Source: Kibdelosporangium banguiense (GTDB taxonomy: Bacteria; Actinomycetota; Actinomycetes; Mycobacteriales; Pseudonocardiaceae). Taken from it: a stretch of DNA of 64,000 nt. Below the pieces are notes generated by a model, which was not told the DNA's origin, made no database searches, and worked only from the letters and a program-made list of their open reading frames with translations. Positions 8,200-17,649 of the stretch are shown here, one piece after another (positions within the stretch are counted from its first letter, which is position 1; each line of letters starts with the position of its first letter). Where the stretch lies: the NCBI RefSeq assembly GCF_017876405.1, contig NZ_JAGINW010000001.1, positions 2,803,203 to 2,867,202 of the forward strand, written 5' to 3'. The position numbers were made by a program, and so were the translations under genes.

Positions 8200-8288
8200 A
8201 ACCTCACATGGGTGGATTGTGCTCACACCGTAACTGTCGGGGGCTCAGATTCGTTGTCACCGTTGACAGCCCATGAGTGGGGAGACCG

Positions 8289-9359
8289 GTGGACAGCGGA
8301 TCAAGTGGTGACCAGGACGAGCGCTTCGCTCGTGCGTTGTCGTCCGCGGATCCTGACCCCGATTTCGAGACGGAACTGGCGATCGTCGCGGCCTTGCGCA
8401 CCCTTGGCCCCGGGATCGCGCCGGACGATCTTGCTCGTGAACGGATGCGTAAGCGCGTCCTGGTCAAGGCCAGTCCGGCCGTCAGTTCCCGTCGTGGCCG
8501 TTTCGCCGTCGCGCTCGTCGCCGCGCTCGCGTTGGTTCTCGCGCTTGGCGGTATGAGCCTGCTGTTGTCGCGCGACGCGCTGCCTGGCGACGCGCTCTAC
8601 GGCGTGAAGCGGACCGCTGAGGCCGCGACGCTCGGTCTGACATTCGGCGACGAGTCAAAAGCGTTGAAGCACCTGGAGTTCGCGAACGCCCGGGTCGGCG
8701 AGATGGAGACGCTGGCCCAGCGCCACCCGGATCCGGCTGACGCCCCGGTCGGCGGTTATCTCACCGCGTTGACGGACTTCGACGCCGACACCACCCAGGC
8801 GTCCCGCCAGCTGATCGCGCTGGCCACACGCGGTGAACTGCAGCAGCTCGAATCGCTGCGGGCCTGGGTGGCGCAGCAGACCACGCGGCTCGCCGCGCTC
8901 GGCCCGCGCCTGCCGGTCTCCGTACAGCAGCGCACCACCACGTCACGGCAACTTCTCGACAAGATCGCCGAGCGGTCCACCTTGCTGCTGGGCCGGGCCG
9001 ACTGCTACCAGATCACCACCGGCGGCTCGGACGACATCGGCGCGATACCCGCCACAGGCCTGTGCCACCGCGACACCGCGAGCAGCGCCCCGACGGTGTC
9101 CACTGGGCCCACGTCGACGCAGCAGCAGCCTCGGGTCAAGACGCCGGAAACCCCGCCACCACCCGCGCCCGAGGAGAGCAAGGCGCCGGTCGTGCCCACC
9201 CCGCCGGTCGAGCAGACGGTGCCGCAGGTCCCGCTGCTGCCGGTGCCCGTGCCGAGCGCCCCGGTCCAGCCGAGCGCCCCGAGCCAGCCCCAGCTGCCGA
9301 TCCCGATCCTGGAACTTCCACCCTTGCTGCCCGGACTCCCGGCGATCCGTATCGGTTGA
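8289..9359 (+). CDS. rsbN: RsbN-like anti-sigma factor (DUF5667), single-pass membrane protein
   Basis: About 356 residues. A short cytoplasmic part (residues 1-70, with a helix around DPDFETELAIVAALRTLG) precedes one membrane helix at ~71-93 (RFAVALVAALALVLALGGMS). The extracytoplasmic DUF5667-type helical domain begins LPGDALYGVKRTAEAATLGL and ends near residue 230. The C-terminus is a Pro/Val-rich tail. In Streptomyces, RsbN of this architecture holds the sigma factor BldN inactive, and a BldN orthologue is encoded 950 bp away here, which is the main support for the call. GTG 8289 is preferred because GGGGAG lies 4 bases upstream; GTG 8277 is possible. The N-terminal anti-sigma segment is poorly conserved, so function is inferred. 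Confidence 0.8.
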   Translation: MDSGSSGDQDERFARALSSADPDPDFETELAIVAALRTLGPGIAPDDLARERMRKRVLVKASPAVSSRRGRFAVALVAALALVLALGGMSLLLSRDALPGDALYGVKRTAEAATLGLTFGDESKALKHLEFANARVGEMETLAQRHPDPADAPVGGYLTALTDFDADTTQASRQLIALATRGELQQLESLRAWVAQQTTRLAALGPRLPVSVQQRTTTSRQLLDKIAERSTLLLGRADCYQITTGGSDDIGAIPATGLCHRDTASSAPTVSTGPTSTQQQPRVKTPETPPPPAPEESKAPVVPTPPVEQTVPQVPLLPVPVPSAPVQPSAPSQPQLPIPILELPPLLPGLPAIRIG

Positions 9360-9422
9360 CCGCATCCGGGTCAGTACCCTGTGTCGATGGGGGTAACTCG
9401 TGATTTTCCCGGAGGCTCGGTG

Positions 9423-10316
9423 GTGACCCGCAGGCGCGATCAGGACAAGCAACCGGAGCTTGAGCGGCTGGCTGTGCTCGCCGGGGCCGCGTCCGCCGAC
9501 GCCGCTGTCGCCATGGAGCCCGAAGGCTCGCCGGTCACCGGGCCGCCCGACCTGACCGCGGCGGCGTTCTTCGACGTGGACAACACGATGATGATGGGCG
9601 CGTCGATCTTCCACTTCGCCCGCGGGATGGCCGCGCGCAAGTTCTTCACCACCGGTGACCTCGCTCGCTTTGCCCTGGAGCAGGCCAAGTTCCGGCTGCT
9701 GGGCAGCGAGAGCCCGGAGGGCATCCGCCGCAGCCGGGAGACCGGGCTGAGCTTCATCGCCGGGCACAGCGTCGACGAGATGCGTGAGCACGGCGAGGAG
9801 ATCTACGACGAGCTGATGGCCGACAAGATCTGGGCCGGCACACGTCAGCTCGCCCAGATGCACATGGACGCAGGTCAGCGCGTGTGGCTCGTCACCGCGA
9901 CGCCCGTGGACCTGGCCGCGATCATCGCCCGCCGCCTGGGGCTGACGGGTGCGCTCGGCACGGTCCTCGACAGCGAGGACGGCGTCTACACCGGCAGGCT
10001 CATGGGCGACCTCCTGCACGGGCGCGCGAAAGCCCACGCGGTGCGGGCCCTTGCCGCTCGCGAGGGCCTTGACCTGCGACGATGCACGGCCTACTCGGAC
10101 TCCGTGAACGACGTCCCGATGCTGTCGGTCGTCGGTACGGCTGTGGCGATCAACCCGGACGGTGAGCTGCGGGACGTCGCCCGCAAGCGCGGCTGGGAGA
10201 TCCGCGACTTCCGGACCGGGCGTAAGGCCGCCAAGATCGGCGTCCCGTCGGTGCTCGGTGCTGGTGCTCTCGCGGGCGCGATCGCAGTGGGGATGGCGTA
10301 CCGGCGCCGCGCCTAG
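9423..10316 (+). CDS. HAD-IB family phosphatase with C-terminal membrane anchor
   Basis: 297 residues from GTG 9423, seven bases after GGAGG (GTG 9420 is adjacent). HAD motifs are complete: [13 protein letters not shown] (nucleophile Asp51, acid/base Asp53), [10 protein letters not shown] with the motif II Thr, the Lys of HGRAKAHAV, and [15 protein letters not shown] (motif IV). This is the subclass IB pattern shared with phosphoserine phosphatase and the mycobacterial protein annotated SerB1 (Rv0505c). The last ~20 residues ([20 protein letters not shown]) form a hydrophobic anchor. It lies between rsbN and convergent bldN, and its stop shares CTAG with the bldN stop. The substrate is unknown; a serine-biosynthesis role should not be assumed. 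Confidence 0.9.
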   Translation: MTRRRDQDKQPELERLAVLAGAASADAAVAMEPEGSPVTGPPDLTAAAFFDVDNTMMMGASIFHFARGMAARKFFTTGDLARFALEQAKFRLLGSESPEGIRRSRETGLSFIAGHSVDEMREHGEEIYDELMADKIWAGTRQLAQMHMDAGQRVWLVTATPVDLAAIIARRLGLTGALGTVLDSEDGVYTGRLMGDLLHGRAKAHAVRALAAREGLDLRRCTAYSDSVNDVPMLSVVGTAVAINPDGELRDVARKRGWEIRDFRTGRKAAKIGVPSVLGAGALAGAIAVGMAYRRRA

Positions 10317-10939
10317 CGCAGGCCCGTCGGCAATAGCTGGGCCAAGCGCCGGACCGCTCGGTGCTGCAGGGCCTTGATGGCGCCTTCGTTGCGGTGCATC
10401 AGCTCGGCCGTTTCGGCGACCGACAGGCCCTGCAGGAAACGCAGGGCGATGCATTCGCGCTGGTCGTCGCCGAGTTGCTCGATGCATTTGAGCAGCTCGG
10501 CGTTGGTGAGCTTGGACAGCACCTGCTGCTCAGGGCCGACCTGCACGGTCCGGCCGTCATCCACCTCCGCGCGAGTCACCTCAAGCCGGAAGCGGCTCGA
10601 CTTCACGTGGTCGAGCACGAGGTTGCGGGCGATGGTGACCAGCCACGCGCCGACGTCCCGGCCCTGGTAGGTCACGGACGCGATGCGACGCAGCGCCCGC
10701 AGGAAGGTCTCGCTGGTCACGTCCTCGGCCAGTTCACGGTCGCCGACGCGAAACAACACGTACCGGTATACGACGTCCACATAACGGCCGTAGAGTTTTC
10801 CGAACGCCGAGGTGTCGCCGCGCTGAGCACGGTGCACCAGGTCCCACGCCTGGCGGTGCTCGGCGTCCAGCTCCTTTTCCGAGCCGGCATCCGGCCGTGT
10901 CTCGGCGCTGTTACGCGCCTGCCACGACGGTGAAGGCAT
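10313..10939 (-). CDS. bldN: BldN-family ECF sigma factor
   Basis: 208 residues. Sigma region 2 covers residues ~40-110 with [35 protein letters not shown] and the -10-recognition helix [16 protein letters not shown]. Region 4 covers ~145-205 with [20 protein letters not shown] and [20 protein letters not shown]. The stretch [29 protein letters not shown] is nearly the Streptomyces BldN sequence as I remember it. BldN is the ECF sigma factor for aerial-hypha genes (chaplins, rodlins) and is restrained by RsbN. GAGGGAG precedes ATG 10939. The BldN N-terminal extension known from Streptomyces is short here (~30 residues). The gene is convergent with the HAD gene, overlapping by 4 bases. Confidence 0.92.
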   Translation of the reverse strand: MPSPSWQARNSAETRPDAGSEKELDAEHRQAWDLVHRAQRGDTSAFGKLYGRYVDVVYRYVLFRVGDRELAEDVTSETFLRALRRIASVTYQGRDVGAWLVTIARNLVLDHVKSSRFRLEVTRAEVDDGRTVQVGPEQQVLSKLTNAELLKCIEQLGDDQRECIALRFLQGLSVAETAELMHRNEGAIKALQHRAVRRLAQLLPTGLR

Positions 10940-11131
10940 CGGTACTCCCTCGTCGGTTCTCTACGCGACCGCACCGCCGCACCAGAGCCGTAACGCAGCA
11001 TACGTGTTGTTACTGCAAAGTAGGTAGCGGGTCGAGTATGAGGATGAGACACGATAAGAGCACCTACGTGACGTGAGTGGCTCATGCCACACTGCGTGTC
11101 GCCGGATAGTTGACCCGAAATGAGGTTCCGC

Positions 11132-12574
11132 ATGGCGCAGGCGCCCCGCAACGTGTCTGACCTGGTCGCGCGCGCGGCCGAGACGGCGCCGGACCATCTC
11201 GCCTTCGCCGAGTCGGGCACCGAGGTCTCGGTCAGCTGGTCGAAACTGGACAAAGCGGTCGACGCTGAGGCCAGGCGCCTGCTCGACGCGGACCTGCAGC
11301 CCGGCGACCGGGTCGCCATTCAGCTACCGACCGGCGTGCCGTTTGTCGTCGCGCTGTTCGGAGCGCTGCGCGCGGGCGCGACGGTCGTCCCCATGTCCGC
11401 GGACCTGCCTGAGCGTGAGCGGCAGCGTGTGGTTGAGCACTGCACGCCTAAGTTCGTGATCAACGAGCCGCCGTCCGTCGACGCGACCGCTGACGCAGTC
11501 CGTGGCGCGCCAGGCGGCGAGGACATCGCGTTGCTTTGCTACACATCCGGGACGGTCGGCACGCCCCACGGCGTGATGCTGTCGCACCGCGCGATGCTGG
11601 CCAACGTGGAGCAGTGCGCGTCCTTGAAGCCTGCGCCTGTGACCGCGACCGACCGTGTGTTGCTCGCTGTTCCGCTGTTCCACGCCTACGGCCTCGGCCC
11701 CGGGTTGTTCCAGGTCGCGGCAGCCAGCGCCTCGGCTGTCCTGATGGAGCACTTCAGCGTCGAGCCGGCGTTGAAGACGTGCGAGGAGTACCGGATCACA
11801 GCGATCGTGGGCGTGCCGCCGATGTACCAGGCGTTTGCCAGTGTCCCCGCGGAACGCCTCTCCGCAGGGCTGGCGACGTTGCGCCTGCTCACCTCAGGCG
11901 CCGCGCCACTCGAGCCAGGCACGCTGCTGGCTATGCGCCAGGCGACGGGCCTGAACGTCTACGAGGGCTACGGCCTGACCGAAACCGGCCCCGTGCTCAC
12001 GTCCACGCTTGTCGGCGGCATCGCGAAGCCTGGTTCGGTCGGCCGTCCGCTCCCCGGCGTCGAACTCCGCCTGGTCGACAGCGACGGCGAACCCGGCGAC
12101 GAGGACGACGCCGGCGACGCGGGAGTCGTCTCGGTCCGTGGCGCGAACCTGTTCAGCGGCTACTGGCCCGACGGCGCACACGGCCCCGACGCCGAAGGCT
12201 GGTTCCGCACCGGCGATGTCGGCTACCTCGACGACGAGGGCGACCTGCACCTGGTTGACCGGGCCAATGACCTGATCATCGTCAACGGCTTCAACGTCTA
12301 CCCGCACGAAGTCGAACAGGTCCTCTCCGAGCTGGCGGAAATCGCCGAAGCCGCCGCGATCGGCGTCCCGGACGAACGCACCGGCGAACGCGTCAAAGCC
12401 GTCATCGTCCTGCGTGACGGCGTGGAACTCACCGAGGACCAGGTCCGCGACCACTGTGCGGCCCGGCTGGCGAAATTCAAGGTCCCAGGCCCGATCGAGT
12501 TCGTCAGCACCCTGCCCCACTCGGTCACGGGCAAGCTGCGCCGGGCCTCCCTGCGCAAGGCCGATACCGTGTGA
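11132..12574 (+). CDS. AMP-forming acyl-CoA synthetase / ligase family protein
   Basis: 480 residues from ATG 11132, six bases after GAGG. Adenylation motifs in order: LLCYTSGTVGTPHGVMLSHR (P-loop), VYEGYGLTETGPVLTS, GWFRTGDVGYLDDEGDLHL, VDRANDLIIVNGFNVYPHEVE and the C-terminal catalytic Lys in PHSVTGKLRRASL. It activates a carboxylate as acyl-AMP and passes it to CoA. The protein is ~20 residues shorter than typical long-chain synthetases because the segment before the P-loop is abbreviated. Substrate unknown. The glutaredoxin-like gene starts inside its stop (GTGA), so the two are coupled. Confidence 0.92.
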   Translation: MAQAPRNVSDLVARAAETAPDHLAFAESGTEVSVSWSKLDKAVDAEARRLLDADLQPGDRVAIQLPTGVPFVVALFGALRAGATVVPMSADLPERERQRVVEHCTPKFVINEPPSVDATADAVRGAPGGEDIALLCYTSGTVGTPHGVMLSHRAMLANVEQCASLKPAPVTATDRVLLAVPLFHAYGLGPGLFQVAAASASAVLMEHFSVEPALKTCEEYRITAIVGVPPMYQAFASVPAERLSAGLATLRLLTSGAAPLEPGTLLAMRQATGLNVYEGYGLTETGPVLTSTLVGGIAKPGSVGRPLPGVELRLVDSDGEPGDEDDAGDAGVVSVRGANLFSGYWPDGAHGPDAEGWFRTGDVGYLDDEGDLHLVDRANDLIIVNGFNVYPHEVEQVLSELAEIAEAAAIGVPDERTGERVKAVIVLRDGVELTEDQVRDHCAARLAKFKVPGPIEFVSTLPHSVTGKLRRASLRKADTV

Positions 12575-12810
12575 CCGTGCCCCATGTGACCGTGATGACC
12601 AGGCAAGGCTGCCACGCCTGCGGCCTCGCCGAGGCGGACGTCGAGCGCATCTGCACCGACCTCGGCGTCCCCTGGTCGGCCGAGGACGTCGACGAGGACC
12701 CGGAACTCCGCGCCGAATACGGCGACCGGGTCCCGGTGATCCTGATCGACGACGTCGAACACGGCTACTGGAAGGTCGAAGAGGACCGCCTGCGCACCGC
12801 CCTCGCCTGA
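12571..12810 (+). CDS. glutaredoxin family protein
   Basis: 79 residues from GTG 12571, overlapping the previous stop by four bases. A thioredoxin-fold miniature: VTVMTRQGCHACGLAEADVE contains the redox CxxC (CHAC), and RVPVILIDDVEHGYW carries the cis-Pro (VPV) that packs against it. In mycobacteria a glutaredoxin-like gene (Rv0508) stands directly before hemA, which is close to the position here. It probably reduces or senses thiols in the cytoplasm, perhaps with mycothiol rather than glutathione; this is inference. It is separated from rex-hemA by the molybdopterin enzyme gene. Confidence 0.9.
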   Translation: MTVPHVTVMTRQGCHACGLAEADVERICTDLGVPWSAEDVDEDPELRAEYGDRVPVILIDDVEHGYWKVEEDRLRTALA

Positions 12811-12875
12811 CACACGTAACGGGTTTCTTACCGCTTGTGGACCCGGGGTGCGATCCGTGATGTGTTGGGCGTCGA

Positions 12876-14390
12876 ATGGAGGGTGTGGAGCACTCGGACA
12901 ACAAGCTGCCCGCCTGGCGCGCGGCACTGGTCGGTGTCATCGCGGTCGCGGCGGCGCTGGCGGCGGGTCATCTGGTGGCCGGCGTTCTGGACGCGAACTC
13001 GTCGCCGTTCCTCGCGGTCGGCAACACCGCGATCGACATAACGCCCGCTCCGATCAAGGACTGGGCGATCAGCACGTTCGGCACGGCCGACAAGCTCGTT
13101 CTGCTCAGCGGTATGGGAGTTGTGCTGCTGGGCATCGCGGTGCTCGCTGGGTTGCTGTCGCGCCGGAGCGTGACGCCGGGGACTGTGGTGGCGGTCGTGA
13201 TCGGCGCTTTGGGCGTCATCGCGGTGATGGTCCGGCCGGACCTCGGCCAGTTGTCGATCCTGGCGCCGGTGGCGAGCCTTCTCGCCGGGGTCGGCGTATT
13301 CCGGTGGCTGCACAGGCTGGCTCATGGCATTGAAGAATCTGCGGATCGGCGCAGGTTCATGCAGGTTTCAGCGGGAGTCGTGACCGGGATCGGGGTCGCC
13401 GGTCTCGGCGGGCAACTGCTCGCAGTCCGCACTGACGTCGATGGTTCGCGTGCTGCGGTGGGGCCGCTCACGCCTGCTCAGCCCGCACCGGCTGTTCCGG
13501 CAGGCGCCGATTTCGCGCCCGCCACGCCCAGATTCATCACCTCGAACCGGGACTTCTATCGGATCGACACCGCGCTGAGTGTGCCCAAGGTGCTGGCCGA
13601 GGACTGGGTGCTGCGTATTCACGGCGCCGTCGACAAGGAACTGACGCTGAGCTACGCCGACATCCGCAACCGTCCGCTTGTCGAGCGCGCGGTCACATTG
13701 TGCTGTGTCTCCAACGAAGTCGGCGGCGACCTGACCTCGACTTCGAACTTCATCGGCGTGCCACTGGGGGACATTCTCGCCGATGCCGGTGTGAAACCCG
13801 GTGCCGATCAGCTCTTCTCGACCAGCGCCGACGGCTGGACCTGTGGCACGCCGGTCGCCGACGTGATGGAACGCGGGCTGCTCGCGATCGGCATGAACGG
13901 CGAGCCGCTGCCGGTCGAACACGGTTTCCCGGCCCGGATGGTCGTACCCGGCCTCTACGGCTATGTCTCGGCCACCAAATGGGTTGTGGACATGGAATTC
14001 AACCGGTTCGCCGACAAGGAGGCGTACTGGCTCAAGCGCGGCTGGGCCGCGCGTGGCCCGATCAAGACCCAGTCCCGGATAGACACCCCAACGGGCGTCG
14101 CGAACGGTCCCAAAGTGACGGTTTCGGGCATCGCTTGGGCACAGACGAAGGGCATTTCCAAGGTCGAGGTCCGTGCCGACGGCGGCGAGTGGCAGCAGGC
14201 CCGGCTGGCCGCCGAGGTGAGTCTGGACACATGGCGCATGTGGCAGATCGATATGGAACTCCCGCCCGGGGATCACACCATCGAGTGCCGCGCCACCGAC
14301 CGGACGGGTTACACACAAACCGATGTGAAGGCGGATCCGGTGCCGGACGGGGCTACCGGATGGCATTCGAAGACCATCAGCGTGCGTTGA
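12876..14390 (+). CDS. membrane-anchored molybdopterin-dependent oxidoreductase (sulfite-oxidase family)
   Basis: 504 residues. The N-terminus has four membrane helices (residues ~15-145) plus a fifth after a basic RRRFM at ~158-183, so the enzymatic part faces outside. The SUOX molybdopterin domain follows (~220-390) with LCCVSN holding the Mo-ligand Cys277, and DGWTCGTPVADVM and PARMVVPGLYGYVSATKWV. The C-terminal Ig-like Mo-co dimerisation domain starts at IDTPTGVANGPKVTVSGIAW. Similar proteins are common in Actinobacteria; the physiological substrate is unknown. ATG 12876 is used, with GTG 12885 possible. It ends about 65 bases before the Rex operator. No partner cytochrome is adjacent. 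Confidence 0.93.
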   Translation: MEGVEHSDNKLPAWRAALVGVIAVAAALAAGHLVAGVLDANSSPFLAVGNTAIDITPAPIKDWAISTFGTADKLVLLSGMGVVLLGIAVLAGLLSRRSVTPGTVVAVVIGALGVIAVMVRPDLGQLSILAPVASLLAGVGVFRWLHRLAHGIEESADRRRFMQVSAGVVTGIGVAGLGGQLLAVRTDVDGSRAAVGPLTPAQPAPAVPAGADFAPATPRFITSNRDFYRIDTALSVPKVLAEDWVLRIHGAVDKELTLSYADIRNRPLVERAVTLCCVSNEVGGDLTSTSNFIGVPLGDILADAGVKPGADQLFSTSADGWTCGTPVADVMERGLLAIGMNGEPLPVEHGFPARMVVPGLYGYVSATKWVVDMEFNRFADKEAYWLKRGWAARGPIKTQSRIDTPTGVANGPKVTVSGIAWAQTKGISKVEVRADGGEWQQARLAAEVSLDTWRMWQIDMELPPGDHTIECRATDRTGYTQTDVKADPVPDGATGWHSKTISVR

Positions 14391-14455
14391 CGAAACAACC
14401 GCGGGCAAGGCGACCCCACCAGGCATCACGCCGGCTTCAGCCGTTACCAGCCACT

Positions 14456-14473
14456 TTGTGCATCCGTTCACAA
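14456..14473. promoter_or_regulatory. Rex operator upstream of rex-hem operon
   Basis: TTGTGCATCCGTTCACAA matches the Streptomyces Rex operator TTGTGAA-N4-TTCACAA at 13 of 14 fixed positions. It covers the -35 and spacer of the predicted promoter and lies 80 bases before the rex start. Auto-repression of rex-hemACD is established in Streptomyces coelicolor. Confidence 0.85.
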
Positions 14474-14484
14474 ATGGCTACCGT
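14456..14484 (+). promoter_or_regulatory. predicted rex-hem promoter
   Basis: TTGTGC (14456-14461) as -35 and TACCGT (14479-14484) as -10 are separated by exactly 17 bases. The Rex operator begins at the -35 and ends 5 bases before the -10, so bound Rex would exclude RNA polymerase. A transcript starting near 14491 would have a leader of ~60 bases. Confidence 0.55.
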
Positions 14485-14553
14485 AAGCACATCACCCCGG
14501 ACGTCGCTCCGGCGGTTGTGGGATCAGTCCGGGTTTCGGTGAGGAGTAGCAGC

Positions 14554-15357
14554 GTGGCGGCAGCGCGTGGGCAGCGTGGCGGGGAACGGGACGCTCCCAG
14601 CGCAGCCGAGGTCACCATGCCCATCCCGCCGGTGTCGGACACCCCGATGCAACGGGCCCGGGCCATTCCCGAGGCCGCGGTGGCCCGCCTCGCGGTCTAC
14701 CTGCGGGTTCTCTCCGGCATGGCCGAGCAGGGCACCGTCACTCTGTCGAGTGAAGAGTTGGCGGCCGCCGCGGGCGTGAACTCGGCCAAGCTGCGCAAGG
14801 ACCTCTCCTACATCGGTTCGTACGGCACTCGTGGCGTCGGTTACGAGGTCAGCGTGCTGGTCGACCAGATCGAACGGATCCTCGGCCTGACTCGCAACCA
14901 CAGCGTGGCTGTAGTCGGAATCGGTAACCTCGGACATGCCCTCGCCAACTACGGCGGGTTCCCGAGCAGAGGTTTTCCCGTGGCCGCACTTTTCGACGTC
15001 GACCCCGATCTCGTCGGGGTGCCCGTCGGCGGGCTGCCGGTGAGCCACATCGACGACATTCCCAGGATCTGCGCTGAGCGAGAGGTCTCGATCGGCGTGA
15101 TCGCCACGCCGCCCGCGGCCGCTCAGGCGGTCTGCGACCGGCTGGTCGCCGGGGGCGTCGCGAGCATCGTGAACTTCGCGCCGGTGGTGCTCCAGGTGCC
15201 CGACCACGTCGAGGTACGCAAAGTGGACCTGGCCGTCGAGCTCCAGATCTTGTCGTTCCATGTCGCGCGCAGGGCGGACAGCATGAACGTCAACGGCACG
15301 GCGATGCCCCCGAAGATGAACGGGGCAGGCGTCGATGGGGTGGTGATCGGCCGATGA
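14554..15357 (+). CDS. rex: redox-sensing transcriptional repressor Rex
   Basis: 267 residues from GTG 14554, seven bases after GAGGAG. The winged helix (residues ~38-100) includes [23 protein letters not shown] and [11 protein letters not shown]; the Rossmann domain starts [19 protein letters not shown] (residues ~118-136) and is followed by FDVDPDLVG and the C-terminal swapped helix ending [11 protein letters not shown]. Rex binds DNA when NADH/NAD+ is low and leaves when NADH rises, derepressing respiratory genes. Operator-like sites occur before its own operon, before nuo and before the menJ-like gene. The N-terminal ~35 residues are a variable polar extension. Its stop overlaps hemA by four bases (ATGA). 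Confidence 0.97.
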   Translation: MAAARGQRGGERDAPSAAEVTMPIPPVSDTPMQRARAIPEAAVARLAVYLRVLSGMAEQGTVTLSSEELAAAAGVNSAKLRKDLSYIGSYGTRGVGYEVSVLVDQIERILGLTRNHSVAVVGIGNLGHALANYGGFPSRGFPVAALFDVDPDLVGVPVGGLPVSHIDDIPRICAEREVSIGVIATPPAAAQAVCDRLVAGGVASIVNFAPVVLQVPDHVEVRKVDLAVELQILSFHVARRADSMNVNGTAMPPKMNGAGVDGVVIGR

Positions 15358-16661
15358 GCGTCCTGGCGGTTGGGCTTTCGCACCGCACCGCGGATGTCGA
15401 CCTGCTCGAGCAGGTGACGGTACCCGCGGACCTTCTCGACAAGGTTCTCGCGGACCTTCTGAAATGCGCGAACGTCTCCGAGACCGTGCTGGTCTCGACC
15501 TGTAACCGGGTCGAGGTCTACGCCGTGGTCGAGGCGTTCCACGGCGGTTTGTCGGACGTGGTGGAGGTGCTCTCCAGGCACTCTGGGCAGCCGTCCGCCA
15601 CGCTGTATCGCCACCTCTATGTGCACTACGCGGGTGCCGCGGTCGAGCACCTGTTCACGGTCGCCGCGGGCCTGGACTCGATGGTGGTCGGCGAGGCGCA
15701 GATTCTCGGCCAGGTGCGGCTGGCGTACAACGCCGCGCACGCGGCCGGAACCGTCGGCCGGGTCCTGCATGAGTTGACGCAGAAGGCTTTGCGCGTCGGC
15801 AAGCGGGCGCACTCGGAGACGGATCTCGACCAGGCCGGTGGCTCGGTCGTCTCGGAAGCCTTGTCCGACGCGGAATCCGTGCTAGACGGCTTGGCCGGGC
15901 GCAAGGCTCTCGTGGTCGGCGCCGGATCGATGGGCGGCCTCGCGGTGGCCGCGTTGCGCCGGGCCGCGATCGGCTCGGTCGTGATCGCGAACCGCTCGCC
16001 CGCCAACGGTTCCCGCCTCGCCGCAACGCTTGCCGAAGACGGCATCGAAGCGACGGCAGTCGGTCTTGACGACCTCGCGGCCCACATCGCCGACGCGGAT
16101 GTCGTCGTGTCGTGCACCGGCGCGGTGACCGCGGTTATTCGCCAGGCACATGTCCGGCCACGGCAACGCCCGTTGGTCATCTGCGATCTCGGACTGCCGC
16201 GCGATGTCGAGCACGGTGTCGGCGAACTGCCGGACGTGACCGTGGTCGACCTGGAAAGCCTGCAGCGCCGCCTTGCCGACGCGCCGAGTGGCCAGGGCGC
16301 GGCGCGGGCGGCACGCATTGTGGCCGAAGAGGTTCAGGCGTACCTGGCGGCCCAGCGGTCCGCCGAGGTGACCCCGACCGTGACGGCGTTGCGCCGCCGG
16401 GCGGCCGAGGTCGTGGACGCCGAACTGCTCCGGCTGGACTCCAAACTCCCTGGCCTGGACGGCGAAGTACGCGACGAACTGGCCCGGACGGTCCGGCGAG
16501 TGGTCGACAAGCTGCTGCACACCCCGACAGTCCGGGTGAAGCAGCTCGCCGCGAACCCCGCGGGCGCCGGCTATGCCGACGCGTTGCGTGAGCTGTTCGC
16601 GCTCGACCCCGCGAAGCCGGATGCCATCTCCGGGTCCAATGTGGATGGTGAACTCCAATGA
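15354..16661 (+). CDS. hemA: glutamyl-tRNA reductase
   Basis: 435 residues. It reduces glutamyl-tRNA(Glu) to glutamate-1-semialdehyde with NADPH, the first committed step of C5-pathway haem synthesis. [11 protein letters not shown] carries the catalytic Cys50; [17 protein letters not shown] is the family signature; [20 protein letters not shown] is the NADPH-binding motif; the C-terminal helical dimerisation domain starts around [15 protein letters not shown]. It begins within the rex stop and ends within the hemC start, both four-base overlaps. In Streptomyces the same rex-hemA coupling places the committed haem step under Rex. Confidence 0.98.
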   Translation: MSVLAVGLSHRTADVDLLEQVTVPADLLDKVLADLLKCANVSETVLVSTCNRVEVYAVVEAFHGGLSDVVEVLSRHSGQPSATLYRHLYVHYAGAAVEHLFTVAAGLDSMVVGEAQILGQVRLAYNAAHAAGTVGRVLHELTQKALRVGKRAHSETDLDQAGGSVVSEALSDAESVLDGLAGRKALVVGAGSMGGLAVAALRRAAIGSVVIANRSPANGSRLAATLAEDGIEATAVGLDDLAAHIADADVVVSCTGAVTAVIRQAHVRPRQRPLVICDLGLPRDVEHGVGELPDVTVVDLESLQRRLADAPSGQGAARAARIVAEEVQAYLAAQRSAEVTPTVTALRRRAAEVVDAELLRLDSKLPGLDGEVRDELARTVRRVVDKLLHTPTVRVKQLAANPAGAGYADALRELFALDPAKPDAISGSNVDGELQ

Positions 16662-17629
16662 ACCGGGTCATCCGGATCGGGACCCGGGGCAGTGCGCTCG
16701 CGCTGACCCAGACCCAGACAGTGGCCGACGCCCTGGAAAAGGCGTCCGGCGTCCGGACCGAGATCGTCACCGTGTCCACTCCCGGTGACCGCTCGTCCAA
16801 GCCGATCGCCGAGATCGGTGTCGGCGTGTTCACCTCGGCGCTGCGTGACGCGCTCGCCAACGACGAGGTGGACGTGGCCGTGCATTCCTACAAGGACTTG
16901 CCCACCGCCCCGGACTCACGGCTCTCACTCGCGGCTGTGCCGCAGCGTGAGGACCCGCGGGACGCGTTGGTGGCGCGGGATGGGCTGACGCTCGGTGAGC
17001 TGCCGCCCGGTTCAACCGTGGGGACCGGCTCTCCCCGCCGAGCCGCGCAGCTGGACGCGCTGGGGCTCGGTCTGGAGGTCGTCGGCCTGCGTGGCAATGT
17101 GGACACTCGGATCCGCAAGGTCACCGACGGTGTGCTGGATGCCGTCGTGCTGGCCAAGGCGGGGCTGAGCAGGCTCGGCCGCCTCGACGTGATCACCGAG
17201 GTGCTCGAGCCGATCCAGATGCTGCCGGCACCCGCCCAGGGTGCCCTCGCGGTCGAGTGCCGTGTCGACGACGTGGACGTCGAACACCTTCTTCGCTCCA
17301 TTGTGGACGATCAAGCCACCAGGGCTGCTGTATCCGCTGAGCGCGCCATGCTGGCCGCGCTCGAAGCCGGTTGCAGCGCGCCCGTTGGCGCACTGGCCGA
17401 TGTCGTGGAGGACCTCGACGACGAAGGGCGCGTGGTGATGCGCCTGTCGTTGCGTGGCGTCGCCGCGGTGTACGCGAAGAACGAGGCGGGCGATCCCGTT
17501 GTCGTCGATCTTCTGCGTGCTTCGGCCACTGGTGACCTGACCGCTGCCGAGCAGCTAGGCCGTGACTTGGCCGCGGAACTGCTCGATCTCGGCGCCGGAG
17601 TGCTGTCCGGCCCCGAGAGCCGTAGTTAG
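16658..17629 (+). CDS. hemC: porphobilinogen deaminase (hydroxymethylbilane synthase)
   Basis: 323 residues. It polymerises four porphobilinogens into hydroxymethylbilane. [15 protein letters not shown] opens the protein, HSYKDLPT holds the catalytic Asp80, [11 protein letters not shown] binds the growing chain, and [13 protein letters not shown] holds Cys239, which carries the dipyrromethane cofactor. Length is normal. It overlaps hemA by four bases and leaves 20 bases before hemD, where GGGAAG precedes the next start. Confidence 0.98.
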   Translation: MNRVIRIGTRGSALALTQTQTVADALEKASGVRTEIVTVSTPGDRSSKPIAEIGVGVFTSALRDALANDEVDVAVHSYKDLPTAPDSRLSLAAVPQREDPRDALVARDGLTLGELPPGSTVGTGSPRRAAQLDALGLGLEVVGLRGNVDTRIRKVTDGVLDAVVLAKAGLSRLGRLDVITEVLEPIQMLPAPAQGALAVECRVDDVDVEHLLRSIVDDQATRAAVSAERAMLAALEAGCSAPVGALADVVEDLDDEGRVVMRLSLRGVAAVYAKNEAGDPVVVDLLRASATGDLTAAEQLGRDLAAELLDLGAGVLSGPESRS

Positions 17630-17649
17630 TTGATGGGAAGTGCCCTGAG

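Noticed and set aside
9423..10316. Phosphoserine phosphatase SerB
   Set aside because: HAD-IB motifs fit, but the membrane anchor and the location away from serine genes do not support that specific assignment.
8943..10487. A 514-codon minus-strand frame over rsbN and the HAD gene
   Set aside because: The plus-strand genes carry clear family motifs; this frame has none and runs into bldN out of phase.
11050..11085. BldD operator upstream of bldN
   Set aside because: GTGACGTGAGT gives isolated half-site resemblances, but no arrangement fits the spaced TNAC...GTNA palindrome well enough to report.
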